Positions 1 to 9,045 of a DNA stretch of 64,000 nt are shown here, one piece after another. The translations under genes were made by a program, and so were the position numbers. The notes beneath the pieces were generated by a model. It did not search any database, was not told the DNA's origin, and saw only the letters and a list, made by a program, of their open reading frames with translations. This DNA comes from Paracoccus seriniphilus (GTDB lineage: Bacteria; Pseudomonadota; Alphaproteobacteria; Rhodobacterales; Rhodobacteraceae), in NCBI RefSeq assembly GCF_028553745.1, contig NZ_CP067129.1, positions 201,001-265,000 on the forward strand. Direction: 5' to 3'. Within the stretch, counting starts at the first letter, position 1. Each line of letters begins with the position of its first letter.

Positions 1-516
1 GAACTGCGAATGGACCTCAATGGGCTTGCCGTCACCTTGCTGGATACAGCCGGGCTTCGCGATACCGATGATCATGTCGAGGGCCTCGGTGTCGATGTAG
101 CGCGTCGGCGCGCAAGTTCAGCTGATCTTCGGATTCATCTGTCCGATATGGGAAAAGCAGACCCGGATCTGTATGCTGAAGGCGATATTGTTGCCCGCAG
201 CAAGGCGGATCTGCAGCCTGGCGATAACGGAATTTCGATTTCATCGTTGAGCGGGCAGGGGATTGATGAACTTCTGTCGGAACTTTACTCACGCCTGCGG
301 CAAAGGATTGCCGGTGCCGGTATCGTCAGCCATGAAAGGCAGGTCGCGGCATTGCGTTTGGCGGCCGACTCCCTGACAATAGACCACGATCTGCCGGCCG
401 AACTTGTGGCCGAATCCATCCGTCAGACGGCAGTTTCTCTTGATCGACTGCTTGGACGAATCGGTGCGGAAGAGTATTTAGACGTGATCTTCTCGTCTTT
501 CTGTATCGGTAAATGA
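1..516 (+). CDS. mnmE: tRNA modification GTPase MnmE, C-terminal part (5' end outside window)
   Basis: This is the last 171 codons of MnmE, the GTPase that works with MnmG to install the 5-carboxymethylaminomethyl group on the wobble uridine of certain tRNAs. The fragment opens inside the G domain: the G3 motif DTAGLR is at residues 16-21 of the fragment, a G4-like SKAD follows, and the C-terminal helical domain ends in the family signature FCIGK, whose Cys is used in the modification reaction. The reading frame is open to the window edge, so the gene is cut by the window and not broken. It ends 3 nt before mnmG, its functional partner. Confidence 0.95.
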   Translation, partial: ELRMDLNGLAVTLLDTAGLRDTDDHVEGLGVDVARRRASSADLRIHLSDMGKADPDLYAEGDIVARSKADLQPGDNGISISSLSGQGIDELLSELYSRLRQRIAGAGIVSHERQVAALRLAADSLTIDHDLPAELVAESIRQTAVSLDRLLGRIGAEEYLDVIFSSFCIGK

Positions 517-519
517 AAG

Positions 520-2388
520 GTGTTTCACGTGAAACAATTTGATGTCATCGTGATCGGAGCCGGACATGCCGGTCTGGAAGCAGCCTGCGCATCTGCGCGA
601 ATGGGGGCTGAGACCGCGCTGATCACGATGCGTCAGGCAGATGTAGGCGCACTTTCCTGCAATCCCGCGATTGGTGGATTGGGAAAAGGGCATCTTGTTC
701 GTGAAATTGATGCGCTGGATGGTGTGATGGGAGTCCTGGCTGATCGCGCCGGGATTCAGTTTCGACTTCTCAATCGCCGTAAAGGGCCGGCAGTGCAGGG
801 ACCGCGTGCGCAAATGGACCGGGCTCTATACCGGATTGCGGCGAATGACGTGATTTCCCGGCAAAAGAACTTGTCTTTGGTCTATGGTGAAGTCGCCGCC
901 CTTACCAGTGAATCGGGACGTATTACTGGCGTCGAACTGGCCGACAGCACCTTGATTGGCGCCAAAGCTGTCATCTTGACGACAGGAACCTTTCTCAATG
1001 GCGTTATTCATATAGGTCAGGTGAGTCGGGCTGCTGGCCGTTGGGGTGATACGCCTTCGAACCGTCTTGCTGAGTCACTCAATCAGTTCCAGATTTCGTT
1101 CGGTCGGCTGAAGACCGGAACTCCGCCACGATTGAACGGGAAAACGATCGATTGGGCCAAGCTGGAAATGCAACCGGGCGATGATGATCCGGTGATGTTT
1201 TCCTATCTGAACGATGTCCCGCAGGCCGCACAGATAAGCTGCGGGATCACCCATACCAACGAGCGCACGCATCAGATTATCCGTGACAATCTGGATAAAT
1301 CGGCGATGTACGGGGGCAAGATATCGGGACGCGGCCCGAGGTATTGTCCGTCGATCGAAGACAAGGTGGTCCGCTTCGAGACAAAGACCTCGCACCAGAT
1401 CTTCCTTGAGCCGGAAGGGCTGGACGATGACACGGTTTATCCGAACGGCATATCGACATCTCTACCGGCTGAGGTGCAGGTTGACTATGTGCGATCCATC
1501 TATGGTCTTGAAAACGCTGAGATTACCCAACCGGGTTACGCAGTCGAGTATGATTTCGTCGATCCACGATCTCTCGATGCGTCAATGAAATTGCGTGGGG
1601 CCGAAGGGCTCTATCTGGCTGGACAGATCAATGGGACAACCGGCTACGAAGAGGCTGCTGCCCAGGGCTTGGTCGCGGGGATCAATGCAGCGCGCCAAGT
1701 TCAAGGCATGGAATCGGTGCATTTCAGCCGTACCAATAGTTATATCGGCGTCATGGTCGACGATCTGACAACGCGGGGCGTGACCGAACCCTATCGGATG
1801 TTTACCTCCCGCGCGGAATTCCGGTTGTCGTTGCGGGCAGATAATGCCGATCAACGTCTGACGCCACTTGCTATCCGGATCGGGCTTGCCTCCGACAAAA
1901 GAAAACAGGCGTTTGAAGAGCGTCAGTCTAGATATGACGAGGCCCGTGCCATCGCCGAGTCTTGCGTTTTTTCGCCAACCGAGCTTTCGCGCGCTGGGTT
2001 GCAAGTCAGAATGGATGGACAAAAGAGGTCGGCTTTTTCTTTGCTGGGCCTGAATTCGATTGATCGCGAAACGGTTCTGTCACTGGTTCCGGATCTGAAC
2101 GAATATTCGGCTGATACCCTCAAGCAGTTGGAAAATGATGCGCTATATGCGCAGTATACCGACCGTCAAGCGCAGGATGCAGAGGCGCTGCGTGCGGATG
2201 AGTCGATAGAAATCCCGGAAGATCTTGAATATTCTGAAATATCAGGGCTTTCTGCCGAATTGCGGGACAAGTTGACGGCGGCCAAACCGAGGACTTTGGC
2301 TGCGGCTGCCAAGATCGAAGGTATCACTCCGGCTGCGCTTTCCCTGATCGTTGCGATCACGCGCATGAAAAATCGGAAGATTGCATGA
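520..2388 (+). CDS. mnmG: tRNA uridine-5-carboxymethylaminomethyl(34) synthesis enzyme MnmG
   Basis: MnmG (GidA), 622 residues, is the FAD-dependent partner of MnmE in wobble-uridine modification. The N-terminal dinucleotide motif GAGHAG follows a short MFHVKQ leader; the conserved [12 protein letters not shown] and GTFLNG stretches and the C-terminal helical domain are present, and length is normal for the family. The start is GTG at 520, three bases after mnmE. An alternative GTG at 529 would lose three codons, but the MFHVKQ start is preferred because other MnmG proteins also carry a few residues before the FAD motif. Codons 1-6 overlap a parS site. The TGA stop overlaps the rsmG start codon, so the genes are translationally coupled. 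Confidence 0.97.
   Translation: MFHVKQFDVIVIGAGHAGLEAACASARMGAETALITMRQADVGALSCNPAIGGLGKGHLVREIDALDGVMGVLADRAGIQFRLLNRRKGPAVQGPRAQMDRALYRIAANDVISRQKNLSLVYGEVAALTSESGRITGVELADSTLIGAKAVILTTGTFLNGVIHIGQVSRAAGRWGDTPSNRLAESLNQFQISFGRLKTGTPPRLNGKTIDWAKLEMQPGDDDPVMFSYLNDVPQAAQISCGITHTNERTHQIIRDNLDKSAMYGGKISGRGPRYCPSIEDKVVRFETKTSHQIFLEPEGLDDDTVYPNGISTSLPAEVQVDYVRSIYGLENAEITQPGYAVEYDFVDPRSLDASMKLRGAEGLYLAGQINGTTGYEEAAAQGLVAGINAARQVQGMESVHFSRTNSYIGVMVDDLTTRGVTEPYRMFTSRAEFRLSLRADNADQRLTPLAIRIGLASDKRKQAFEERQSRYDEARAIAESCVFSPTELSRAGLQVRMDGQKRSAFSLLGLNSIDRETVLSLVPDLNEYSADTLKQLENDALYAQYTDRQAQDAEALRADESIEIPEDLEYSEISGLSAELRDKLTAAKPRTLAAAAKIEGITPAALSLIVAITRMKNRKIA
521..536. other. parS centromere site 1, inside the 5' end of mnmG
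   Basis: A perfect 16-bp palindrome, TGTTTCACGTGAAACA, matches the bacterial chromosomal parS consensus bound by ParB. It lies in the first codons of mnmG and encodes most of FHVKQ. The cognate parA and parB genes are 2.5-3.2 kb downstream. Confidence 0.93.
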
Positions 2389-2981
2389 GCAACGATGTTT
2401 CACGTGAAACAGAAGAACGTCTTCACGCGTTTCAGGCCTTGGTGAAAAAGTGGAATCCGCGTATCAATCTGGTTTCATCATCGACGCTTTCGGTATTTTG
2501 GGACCGTCATATCGTTGATTCACTCCAGATTTCCCAGCATATCCTGCCGAAATGTGGAAGATGGGTGGATCTCGGTTCGGGCGGAGGATTCCCAGGGGTC
2601 GTGCTGGCTGTCGTCTTCGCCGAGCAAGATCTGGACTTCATTCTTGTCGAAAGTGATCAGCGAAAGGCGACTTTTCTGCGTACCGCTATTCGGGAGTTAT
2701 CACTCGATAAAGTTAAAGTGATTTGTGACCGCATCGAGAATGTTCCGCCCTTGCAGGCCGATCATGTCTCGGCGCGGGCTCTTGCGCCTCTTTCTCTTCT
2801 TTTGTCGTTTGTGGACAGGCATATGTCGCGGGATGGCACTGCGTGGCTTCTGAAGGGCGAAAACTGGCAACGCGAAGTTCAGGAGGCCCAGAGCGATTGG
2901 GCATTCAATCTTGAAAGTTTTCCAAGTATGACAAGCTCAGAGGCAGCTTTACTGAAGGTGAGCGAGGTTTCCCATGTCTGA
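2385..2981 (+). CDS. rsmG: 16S rRNA (guanine(527)-N(7))-methyltransferase RsmG
   Basis: RsmG (GidB), 198 residues, is a class I SAM-dependent methyltransferase that makes m7G527 in 16S rRNA. The SAM-binding motif [12 protein letters not shown], lies near residues 63-73, after an N-terminal helical region containing the typical WNPRINLVS stretch. It starts at ATG 2385 in a 4-bp ATGA overlap with mnmG and overlaps parA by 8 bp, giving a compact mnmEG-rsmG-parAB operon. Residues 5-9 (VSRET) are encoded by the second parS palindrome. Slightly shorter than the E. coli protein, which is usual in this group. Confidence 0.95.
   Translation: MSNDVSRETEERLHAFQALVKKWNPRINLVSSSTLSVFWDRHIVDSLQISQHILPKCGRWVDLGSGGGFPGVVLAVVFAEQDLDFILVESDQRKATFLRTAIRELSLDKVKVICDRIENVPPLQADHVSARALAPLSLLLSFVDRHMSRDGTAWLLKGENWQREVQEAQSDWAFNLESFPSMTSSEAALLKVSEVSHV
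2396..2411. other. parS centromere site 2, inside the 5' end of rsmG
   Basis: A second perfect copy of TGTTTCACGTGAAACA, identical to the one in mnmG, lies within codons 4-9 of rsmG and is read in a different frame (VSRET instead of FHVKQ). Use of the same 16 bp in two frames of two genes argues for selection on the DNA site and not on the peptide. Confidence 0.93.
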
Positions 2982-3759
2982 CACCCGTATCGTGGCCATT
3001 GCCAACCAGAAGGGCGGAGTGGGGAAAACCACAACTGCCATCAATCTGGGCGCAGCGCTTGCAAGCCAAGGCTATCGCACGATCCTGGTTGATCTGGATC
3101 CGCAGGGAAATGCTTCAACAGGTCTGGGAATAGAAGTTGATCGTCGTGAACGGACGGTCTACGATTTGCTTGCAGGGGATGAAACCCTCGAAGATTGCGC
3201 CATGGAGACCGAAATCGCGAATCTGCGCGTGGTTCCGGCGACCTCGGACCTGGCGTCCGCAGATGTGCAGTTGGCCCAGTTTGAAGGGCGAAGCATCCTG
3301 CTGAAGCGCAAACTGGTTGAAGCCGAGCCGGAAACCATCATCCTGATTGATTGCCCACCAGCGCTGGGACTGTTGACACTGAACGCCATTATCGCGGCGG
3401 ACAGCGTATTGGTCCCGCTGCAGACGGAGTTTTATGCACTGGAAGGCCTGTCGCAATTGCTCGCAACCGTGCAACAGGTGCGCAAGAACGCCAACCCGGA
3501 TTTGCGCGTCAACGGTATTTTGTTGACGATGTCGGATTATCGCAACAATCTGTCTCAACATGTCGAAGCAGATGTCAGAGAGCAGCTTGGAGAACTGGTT
3601 TATCAGACCGTCATTCCGCGTAATGTGCGTGTGTCTGAAGCGCCCTCCTTTGGACAGCCGGTACTTGTTTACGATCCGTCGTCCAAGGGAAGCATGTCCT
3701 ATCTGAAGTTCGCCGAAGAATTTGCCGCGCGTACAAAACTTGCTAGGGAGGTGGCTTAG
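2974..3759 (+). CDS. parA: Chromosome partitioning ATPase ParA
   Basis: ParA (Soj), 261 residues, is a Walker-type ATPase that binds nucleoid DNA when ATP-bound and moves ParB-parS complexes at segregation. The deviant Walker A motif KGGVGKTT with the signature lysine lies at about residues 14-21, and the LIDCPPALG Walker B-type segment follows. There is no N-terminal DNA-binding extension, so this is the chromosomal type and not the plasmid P1 type. It overlaps rsmG by 8 bp and is 2 nt from parB. Confidence 0.97.
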   Translation: MSDTRIVAIANQKGGVGKTTTAINLGAALASQGYRTILVDLDPQGNASTGLGIEVDRRERTVYDLLAGDETLEDCAMETEIANLRVVPATSDLASADVQLAQFEGRSILLKRKLVEAEPETIILIDCPPALGLLTLNAIIAADSVLVPLQTEFYALEGLSQLLATVQQVRKNANPDLRVNGILLTMSDYRNNLSQHVEADVREQLGELVYQTVIPRNVRVSEAPSFGQPVLVYDPSSKGSMSYLKFAEEFAARTKLAREVA

Positions 3760-3761
3760 CT

Positions 3762-4655
3762 ATGGGAGAGAACAAGCTGGCAAAACGAGGATTGGGGCGC
3801 GGGCTTTCGGCATTGATGGCCGATATGGATCTTGCGACACCGGAACCCACGACCCCTGCGCGGGAGCGCACGATGGTGCCGATCGAGCAGATCACGGCCA
3901 ATCCGGATCAGCCGCGCCGGACCTTTGACCCTGAGGCACTGCAGGAACTGGCGGCTTCACTGAAGAACCGCGGCGTGTTGCAGCCGCTGATCGTGCGCCC
4001 GCATCCACAGGACGACGGCATCTTTCAGATTGTTGCCGGAGAACGTCGCTGGCGCGCCGCACAGATGGCGCAACTGCATGAATTGCCTGTCATTATTCGT
4101 GATCTTTCCGATACCGAGGTGCTGGAAGTCGCGATTATCGAGAACATTCAGCGGGCTGATCTGAATGCGATCGAGGAAGCCACCTCGTTCCGGCAACTGA
4201 TGGATCGTTTTGGACATACGCAGGAACGGCTGGCCGAAGCACTGAACAAGAGCCGCAGCCATATCGCGAATTTGCTGCGCTTGCTGAACCTGCCGGATCA
4301 GGTTCAGGATTTCGTGAAGGAAGGTCGCCTGTCTGCGGGCCATGCGCGCGCCCTGATCACGGCACCCAATGCAAACCAGTTGGCGCGCAAGATCATGGAA
4401 AAGGGACTTTCGGTTCGCGAAACCGAAGAACTGGTGCGCAAGCAGGCCAATCCCGATCAGGCCGGCAAGAAGCAACAGCGTCGCCAGAAGGAAAAGGATG
4501 CTGATACCCGCGCATTGGAATCCGATCTGTCGGCGCAGCTTGGCATGAAGGTGTCGATCGATCACGGCGGCGCGAAAGGCGGGTCGATCACCATCAACTA
4601 TCATGATCTAGAGCAGCTGGATCAGCTGTGCCAAATTCTGGGCGGGCATCGCTGA
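3762..4655 (+). CDS. parB: Chromosome partitioning protein ParB
   Basis: ParB (Spo0J), 297 residues, is the parS-binding CTPase clamp. The N-terminal LGRGLSALM segment (residues 11-19), known to stimulate ParA, is followed by the CTP-binding GERRWR motif at 93-98, a central helix-turn-helix region (the SRSHIANLLRLL segment) and a C-terminal dimerisation domain after a lysine/glutamine-rich linker. The two perfect parS palindromes upstream are its expected targets. It is the last gene of the operon; only 39 bp separate it from the convergent DUF454 gene. Confidence 0.97.
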   Translation: MGENKLAKRGLGRGLSALMADMDLATPEPTTPARERTMVPIEQITANPDQPRRTFDPEALQELAASLKNRGVLQPLIVRPHPQDDGIFQIVAGERRWRAAQMAQLHELPVIIRDLSDTEVLEVAIIENIQRADLNAIEEATSFRQLMDRFGHTQERLAEALNKSRSHIANLLRLLNLPDQVQDFVKEGRLSAGHARALITAPNANQLARKIMEKGLSVRETEELVRKQANPDQAGKKQQRRQKEKDADTRALESDLSAQLGMKVSIDHGGAKGGSITINYHDLEQLDQLCQILGGHR

Positions 4656-4694
4656 TTTGGTAGAAGGCCGTCAAATTGGCCTAGATATGGAAGA

Positions 4695-5048
4695 TCACGT
4701 TTCGGGACGTGTTGTCACATAAGCGGCGACAAGAATACAGATCGCCGCCTGCATCCCGACCACCCAATGTGGCATCCCGACCCAGAAAGACAGGCCGACG
4801 CCAAAGGACATGGCACCGACGGCCCAGATCTTTGCGCTGCGGCTGATGGCTCCGCGTTCCTGCCAGGCACGTACCGAAGGCCCATAGGTCGGATGTTCGC
4901 GGATACGGCGGCGCAGTTCGGGAGAGCTTTTCGCAAAGGCCCAGGCGGCAACCAGCAGGAACGGAACGGTGGGCACCACAGGCAATGCGATGCCGATGAT
5001 TGCCAACCCGAGGAAAAGCGCTCCAATTCCATACCAGAGTGTTCGCAT
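4695..5048 (-). CDS. YbaN/DUF454 family small membrane protein
   Basis: A 117-residue inner-membrane protein of the YbaN (DUF454) family, function unknown. It has an N-terminal hydrophobic pair (YGIGALFLGLAIIGIALPVVP, then PFLLVAAWAFAKSSP) and two more hydrophobic segments after a basic stretch. The ALPVVPTVPFLLVAAWAFA segment is characteristic. ATG 5048 was chosen because it sits 1 nt after the hemW stop, as expected for a coupled last gene of the leftward operon; an in-frame start at 5078 would overlap hemW by 29 bp. Family assignment is by recalled sequence features only. Confidence 0.8.
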   Translation of the reverse strand: MRTLWYGIGALFLGLAIIGIALPVVPTVPFLLVAAWAFAKSSPELRRRIREHPTYGPSVRAWQERGAISRSAKIWAVGAMSFGVGLSFWVGMPHWVVGMQAAICILVAAYVTTRPET

Positions 5049-5049
5049 A

Positions 5050-6228
5050 TCAATCCGCCAATTCACGCAAGATCGCATTCAGGACCGGTCGTCCTGCCGC
5101 TGTGGTGGCCAGACGGCCATTCTTTCGTGTGACCATGCCCAGTTCGATAAGCCGTGCCAGGACCTCGGGATCGAAGGCATGGCCCGCCAGCCGTTCATAT
5201 CGGGTGATGTCCAGGCCCTCGGCCAGCCGCATAGACATCAACAGATACTCCAGTGCCATTTCATGCGGGGGAACGATCTCACGGTTGCTGTCCCCGTTGC
5301 CGGTCTGCTCGACGGCCTTCAGCCATGCTCCGGGTGCCCGGTGGGCCTCGGTGGCGATCCGGCCATGGGGCAGGGTGATGCGGCCATGCGCGCCGGGCCC
5401 TACGGCGGCCCAGTCGCCCTGACGCCAATAGATCAGGTTGTGGCGGCTTTCTGATCCTGACGCCGCGTGGTTCGAGGTTTCATAGCCGGGCATACCGGCT
5501 GCCTCGCAGATTTCCTGCGTCTCGAGATACATGTCGGCGGCCAGGTCATCTGCGGGCAGGTCACGCAGCTTGCCTGCCGCAGCGCGGGCGCCAAAGGCCG
5601 TGCCGGGCTCGATGGTCAGCTGATACAGCGACAGATGATCCACGGCCATGGTCAGCGCCTCGGAGAGTTCATCGCGCCATTGCTCCATCGTCTGGTTCTG
5701 GCGCGCATAGATCAGGTCAAAGCTGACGCGACCGAAACAATCCCGAGCCACATCGAAGGCGGCGCGGGCTTCGGCAACGGAATGCATGCGGCCCAGTCGC
5801 CGCAGATCTTCGTCATTCAGCGCCTGAATGCCCATGGACAGGCGATTGACGCCGGCCTGAGCATAGCCGCGAAAGCGCCCCATCTCGACGCTGGTCGGAT
5901 TGGCCTCAAGCGAGATTTCGATGTCATTGACAAAACCCCAGCCACGCCGGGCTGCGGTGATCACCTGATCGGCGGTCTCTGGCTGCATCAACGAGGGTGT
6001 TCCGCCGCCAAAGAAGATGCTGTTCAGGTGCCGACCGGGCAGTTCTGCCGCAAGCCGGTCTATTTCGGCCGATAGCGCCCTGGCCCAACGGGCCTGGTCT
6101 ATCTGATCGACGACATGGCTGTTGAAATCGCAATAGGGGCATTTGGCAGCGCAGAAGGGCCAATGGACATAAAGACCAAAGCCACCTGCGCGCCAGTCAT
6201 TCGACAGATCGCCGCGGGCGGGGGTCAT
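5050..6228 (-). CDS. hemW: Radical SAM family heme chaperone HemW
   Basis: HemW, 392 residues, is a radical SAM protein that inserts haem into targets such as respiratory enzymes; it was long misnamed as a second coproporphyrinogen III oxidase. The radical SAM cluster motif CxxxCxxC is visible as CAAKCPYC at about residues 26-33, with the following CDF/NSH stretch, and FFGGGTPS is the usual glycine-rich motif. The HemN C-terminal domain is present. It overlaps ridA by 4 bp upstream and is 1 nt from the DUF454 gene downstream, so it is an internal gene of the rph operon. Confidence 0.93.
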   Translation of the reverse strand: MTPARGDLSNDWRAGGFGLYVHWPFCAAKCPYCDFNSHVVDQIDQARWARALSAEIDRLAAELPGRHLNSIFFGGGTPSLMQPETADQVITAARRGWGFVNDIEISLEANPTSVEMGRFRGYAQAGVNRLSMGIQALNDEDLRRLGRMHSVAEARAAFDVARDCFGRVSFDLIYARQNQTMEQWRDELSEALTMAVDHLSLYQLTIEPGTAFGARAAAGKLRDLPADDLAADMYLETQEICEAAGMPGYETSNHAASGSESRHNLIYWRQGDWAAVGPGAHGRITLPHGRIATEAHRAPGAWLKAVEQTGNGDSNREIVPPHEMALEYLLMSMRLAEGLDITRYERLAGHAFDPEVLARLIELGMVTRKNGRLATTAAGRPVLNAILRELAD

Positions 6229-6599
6229 GGCTTCAACGCCGTGACTTCGACCTCGATCTTCATTTCCGGGCGGATCAGCCCCGCGATGATCATCGTGGCC
6301 GCAGGTCGGATGTCGCCCAGTGACTCTTGCAGGGCAGGGGCCAGCGGCTCGACATCGGCAGGATCGGTGACAGTGTATTGGACGCGCATGATGTCGTTGC
6401 GGGAAAATCCGGCCTGTGCCAGCACGTCGAAGATCGTCGCAAAGCAGTTGCGCGCCTGTTCGGCCACATCTTCGGGCATGGTCATGCTGGCATAGTCATA
6501 GCCTGTCACGCCCGAGACAAAGCACCATTTGTCCCGGACGACTGCACGGCTATAGGCCATCCGGCTTTCGAATGGCGATCCGGTCGAGATTCTATGCAA
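6225..6599 (-). CDS. RidA/YjgF-family protein lacking the canonical catalytic arginine
   Basis: A 124-residue protein of the Rid (YjgF/YER057c/UK114) superfamily. Classical RidA enzymes hydrolyse reactive enamine/imine intermediates using an arginine in a PAR(S/T) context. Here the matching segment reads PAATM, so that arginine is replaced by alanine and the usual deaminase chemistry is doubtful. Conserved VSGVTG and KIEVEVTA stretches support the fold. It overlaps rdgB by 8 bp and hemW by 4 bp, inside the rph-rdgB-hemW operon. A second Rid protein at about 60 kb keeps the arginine. Confidence 0.85.
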   Translation of the reverse strand: MHRISTGSPFESRMAYSRAVVRDKWCFVSGVTGYDYASMTMPEDVAEQARNCFATIFDVLAQAGFSRNDIMRVQYTVTDPADVEPLAPALQESLGDIRPAATMIIAGLIRPEMKIEVEVTALKP

Positions 6600-7200
6600 A
6601 GCAGGATCCGATCATCTGTTGCACGGCAAGCGCCCGGTGGCTGAGGCTGTTCTTCATCTCGGCGCTCATCTCGCCCAAGGTATCGGAATATCCGTCCGGC
6701 ATGAAGATCGGGTCATAGCCGTGACCTTCGGCCCCACGGGGCGGCCAGACCACCCGACCGGGCAGCACGCCTTCGAAGACCTCGTCATGACCGTCAGGCC
6801 ACATCAGGACCAGCGTGCAGCGAAACTGCGCCTGGCGGGGCTCGGGGGCCTTCACGGCCTCCAGCTCGTTCCAGGTGCGCTGCATGGCCATGGCGAAATC
6901 GCGGCCATTGCCGGTTTCCGCCCAATCCGCCGTATAGACGCCGGGTGCCCCGTTCAGCGCATCGACGCAAATGCCGCTGTCATCGGAAAGCGCGGGCAGG
7001 CCGGTGGCCTGAACTGCGGCGCGTGCCTTGATGCGGGCATTGCCGACGAAATTGTCCTCGGTTTCTTCCGGCTCGGCCAGACCGGCCTCGGCGGCACCGA
7101 GGACCTCGACCCCATAGGGGGCCAGCAGGGCGCGCATCTCTTCCAGCTTGCCGGCGTTATGCGTCGCCACCAGCAAGCGCTTCTCGGTGAACTTCCTCAT
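6592..7200 (-). CDS. rdgB: dITP/XTP pyrophosphatase RdgB (non-canonical purine NTPase)
   Basis: RdgB/HAM1, 202 residues, hydrolyses dITP, ITP and XTP to monophosphates and so keeps deaminated purines out of nucleic acids. The signature substrate-binding ATHNAGKL is at residues 12-19, the [10 protein letters not shown] stretch holds the catalytic acidic residues, and the GYDPIF and LSHRA segments near the C-terminus are typical. It overlaps rph by 4 bp upstream and the Rid gene by 8 bp downstream, the usual alphaproteobacterial rph-rdgB-hemW arrangement. Confidence 0.95.
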   Translation of the reverse strand: MRKFTEKRLLVATHNAGKLEEMRALLAPYGVEVLGAAEAGLAEPEETEDNFVGNARIKARAAVQATGLPALSDDSGICVDALNGAPGVYTADWAETGNGRDFAMAMQRTWNELEAVKAPEPRQAQFRCTLVLMWPDGHDEVFEGVLPGRVVWPPRGAEGHGYDPIFMPDGYSDTLGEMSAEMKNSLSHRALAVQQMIGSCFA

Positions 7201-7910
7201 GAAAGAACGGCTTTCTGGGCGGCGACCAGTTCGGACATGCCAGCATCGGCCAGGTCCAGAAGCTGGTTCATTTCATCGCGCGAGAAGGTCGCACCCTCGG
7301 CTGACATCTGCACCTCGATCAGCTTGCCCGAACCGGTCAGGACAAAATTGCCGTCGGTGCCGGCTTCGCTGTCTTCGGCATAATCCAGGTCCAGAACCGG
7401 CTGACCCGCATAGATGCCACAGCTGACCGCCGCCACATGGTCAAGAATCGGATCGCTGTTCAACACGCCCGCTGCCAGCAGCTTGTTCACGGCAAGGCGC
7501 AAAGCCACCCAGCCGCCGGTGATCGAGGCACAGCGCGTCCCGCCATCGGCCTGAATGACATCGCAGTCGATGGTGATCTGGCGTTCACCGAGGGCCACGC
7601 GGTCGATGCCCGCCCGCAGGCTGCGTCCGATCAGTCGTTGGATCTCCTGTGTGCGACCCGATTGCTTGCCCTGGGCGGCCTCGCGGCGGTTGCGGGTATT
7701 GGTGGCACGGGGCAGCATGCCGTATTCGGCAGTGACCCAGCCAAGGCCGGTGCCCTTCAGGAAGCGCGGCGGATTGTTTTCGACCGAGGCGGTGCAAAGC
7801 ACATGCGTATTGCCACAGCGGATCAGGCATGATCCCTCTGCATGGCGCATCACGCCGGTTTCGATTGAAATTGAGCGCATTTCGCTTAGATTCCGGCCAG
7901 AGGGGCGCAT
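7197..7910 (-). CDS. rph: Ribonuclease PH
   Basis: RNase PH, 237 residues, is a phosphorolytic 3'-5' exoribonuclease that trims tRNA 3' ends. The start MRPSGR, the [18 protein letters not shown] region, the [13 protein letters not shown] segment and the [12 protein letters not shown] motif with catalytic acidic residues are all present at normal spacing. ATG 7910 is used because it gives the standard MRPSGR N-terminus; an upstream in-frame start at 7943 would add 11 atypical residues. It is first in the leftward operon and divergent from hrcA, with about 70 bp between them. Confidence 0.95.
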   Translation of the reverse strand: MRPSGRNLSEMRSISIETGVMRHAEGSCLIRCGNTHVLCTASVENNPPRFLKGTGLGWVTAEYGMLPRATNTRNRREAAQGKQSGRTQEIQRLIGRSLRAGIDRVALGERQITIDCDVIQADGGTRCASITGGWVALRLAVNKLLAAGVLNSDPILDHVAAVSCGIYAGQPVLDLDYAEDSEAGTDGNFVLTGSGKLIEVQMSAEGATFSRDEMNQLLDLADAGMSELVAAQKAVLS

Positions 7911-7982
7911 GGGTATTCCTTTCGGTGAAGATTGGCTGCCCAATACAGGTCCGCGCCCATGTCACGCAAGCCCGTGAGGGAT

Positions 7983-9038
7983 ATGAACCAGGAAACGCTG
8001 CTATCCGAGTTGAACGACCGCTCCCGCGAAGTGTTTCGCCGGGTGGTTCAGGCTTATCTTGAGACAGGCGAGCCGATCGGTTCGCGCACATTGACGCGCG
8101 AGTTGTCGGAAAAGGTCAGTGCCGCCACTGTCAGAAATGTGATGCAGGACCTTGAACTGCTGGGGCTGCTGGACAGCCCGCATGTTTCCGCAGGGCGGTT
8201 GCCATCGCAACTGGGGCTACGGCTGTTCGTCGATGGCATGATGGAAATCGACAATGTCACCCCGACCGATCGTGCCGCAATCGATCAGACCCTGGGCAAT
8301 GACGATCCGGATACGGGCATGTTGCTGGACCGGGTCAGCACGACGCTCAGTTCGCTGACGCATGGTGCCTCGCTGGTCCTGATGCCCAAGCACGAAGCCC
8401 CCATCCGCCACATCGAATTCGTCAGCCTTGCGCAGGATCGGGCGCTGGTCATTCTGGTTTTTGCCGACGGCCATGTCGAAAACAGGATCTTTACACCGCC
8501 GCCGGGGCAGACGCCGTCCTCGATGCGCGAGGCGGCAAATTTCCTCAATGCCATGGCAGAGGGAAAGACCGTTGCCGAGTTGCGCAGTTTCATGGCCCGC
8601 GAGATCGCCGCACGCCGGCGCGAACTGGACGTGCTTGCCGCCGAACTGGTCGATTCAGGGCTGGCGCTGTGGGACAATGAGGCTTCGGATCCGCGACTGA
8701 TCGTGCGCGGGCGGGCGAATCTTCTGGACAGCGAGGCCGCCGATCTGGACCGCATCCGGGTTTTGTTCGATGATCTGGAGCGCAAGCGAGACATTGTCGA
8801 ATTTCTGGAACTGACCGAAGAAGGAGACGGGGTCAGAATTTTCATCGGGTCCGAGAACAAGCTTTTTTCACTTTCGGGTTCCGCTCTGGTGGTTTCACCC
8901 TATATGAATGCCGACCGGAAGATTGTAGGCGCGGTGGGCGTCATCGGACCGACGCGGTTGAATTATGGCCGCATCGTGCCGATTGTCGATTACACCGCCC
9001 AACTGGTCGGGCGCGTGTTGTCCGGCCGGAAAGGATGA
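7983..9038 (+). CDS. hrcA: Heat-inducible transcriptional repressor HrcA
   Basis: HrcA, about 351 residues, represses chaperone genes by binding CIRCE elements. The N-terminal winged helix carries LNDRSREVFRRVV and GEPIGSRTL, and the ATVRNVMQDLE recognition region and SAGRLPS stretch follow. The C-terminal part has the GSENKLFSLSG and GPTRLNYGRIVP motifs of the family. ATG 7983 is chosen because GTGAGGG lies 4-8 nt upstream; ATG 7959 and TTG 7932 are possible upstream alternatives. No CIRCE element is visible at this promoter. grpE follows after 7 nt. Confidence 0.93.
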   Translation: MNQETLLSELNDRSREVFRRVVQAYLETGEPIGSRTLTRELSEKVSAATVRNVMQDLELLGLLDSPHVSAGRLPSQLGLRLFVDGMMEIDNVTPTDRAAIDQTLGNDDPDTGMLLDRVSTTLSSLTHGASLVLMPKHEAPIRHIEFVSLAQDRALVILVFADGHVENRIFTPPPGQTPSSMREAANFLNAMAEGKTVAELRSFMAREIAARRRELDVLAAELVDSGLALWDNEASDPRLIVRGRANLLDSEAADLDRIRVLFDDLERKRDIVEFLELTEEGDGVRIFIGSENKLFSLSGSALVVSPYMNADRKIVGAVGVIGPTRLNYGRIVPIVDYTAQLVGRVLSGRKG

Positions 9039-9045
9039 ATTGAGA

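Noticed and set aside
4665..4682. Hairpin between the convergent parB and DUF454 genes as a terminator
   Set aside because: The stem is only 5 bp (AGGCC/GGCCT) and has no T-run on either side.
7911..7982. CIRCE element at the rph-hrcA divergent promoter
   Set aside because: No TTAGCACTC-N9-GAGTGCTAA-like repeat is present in the spacer.
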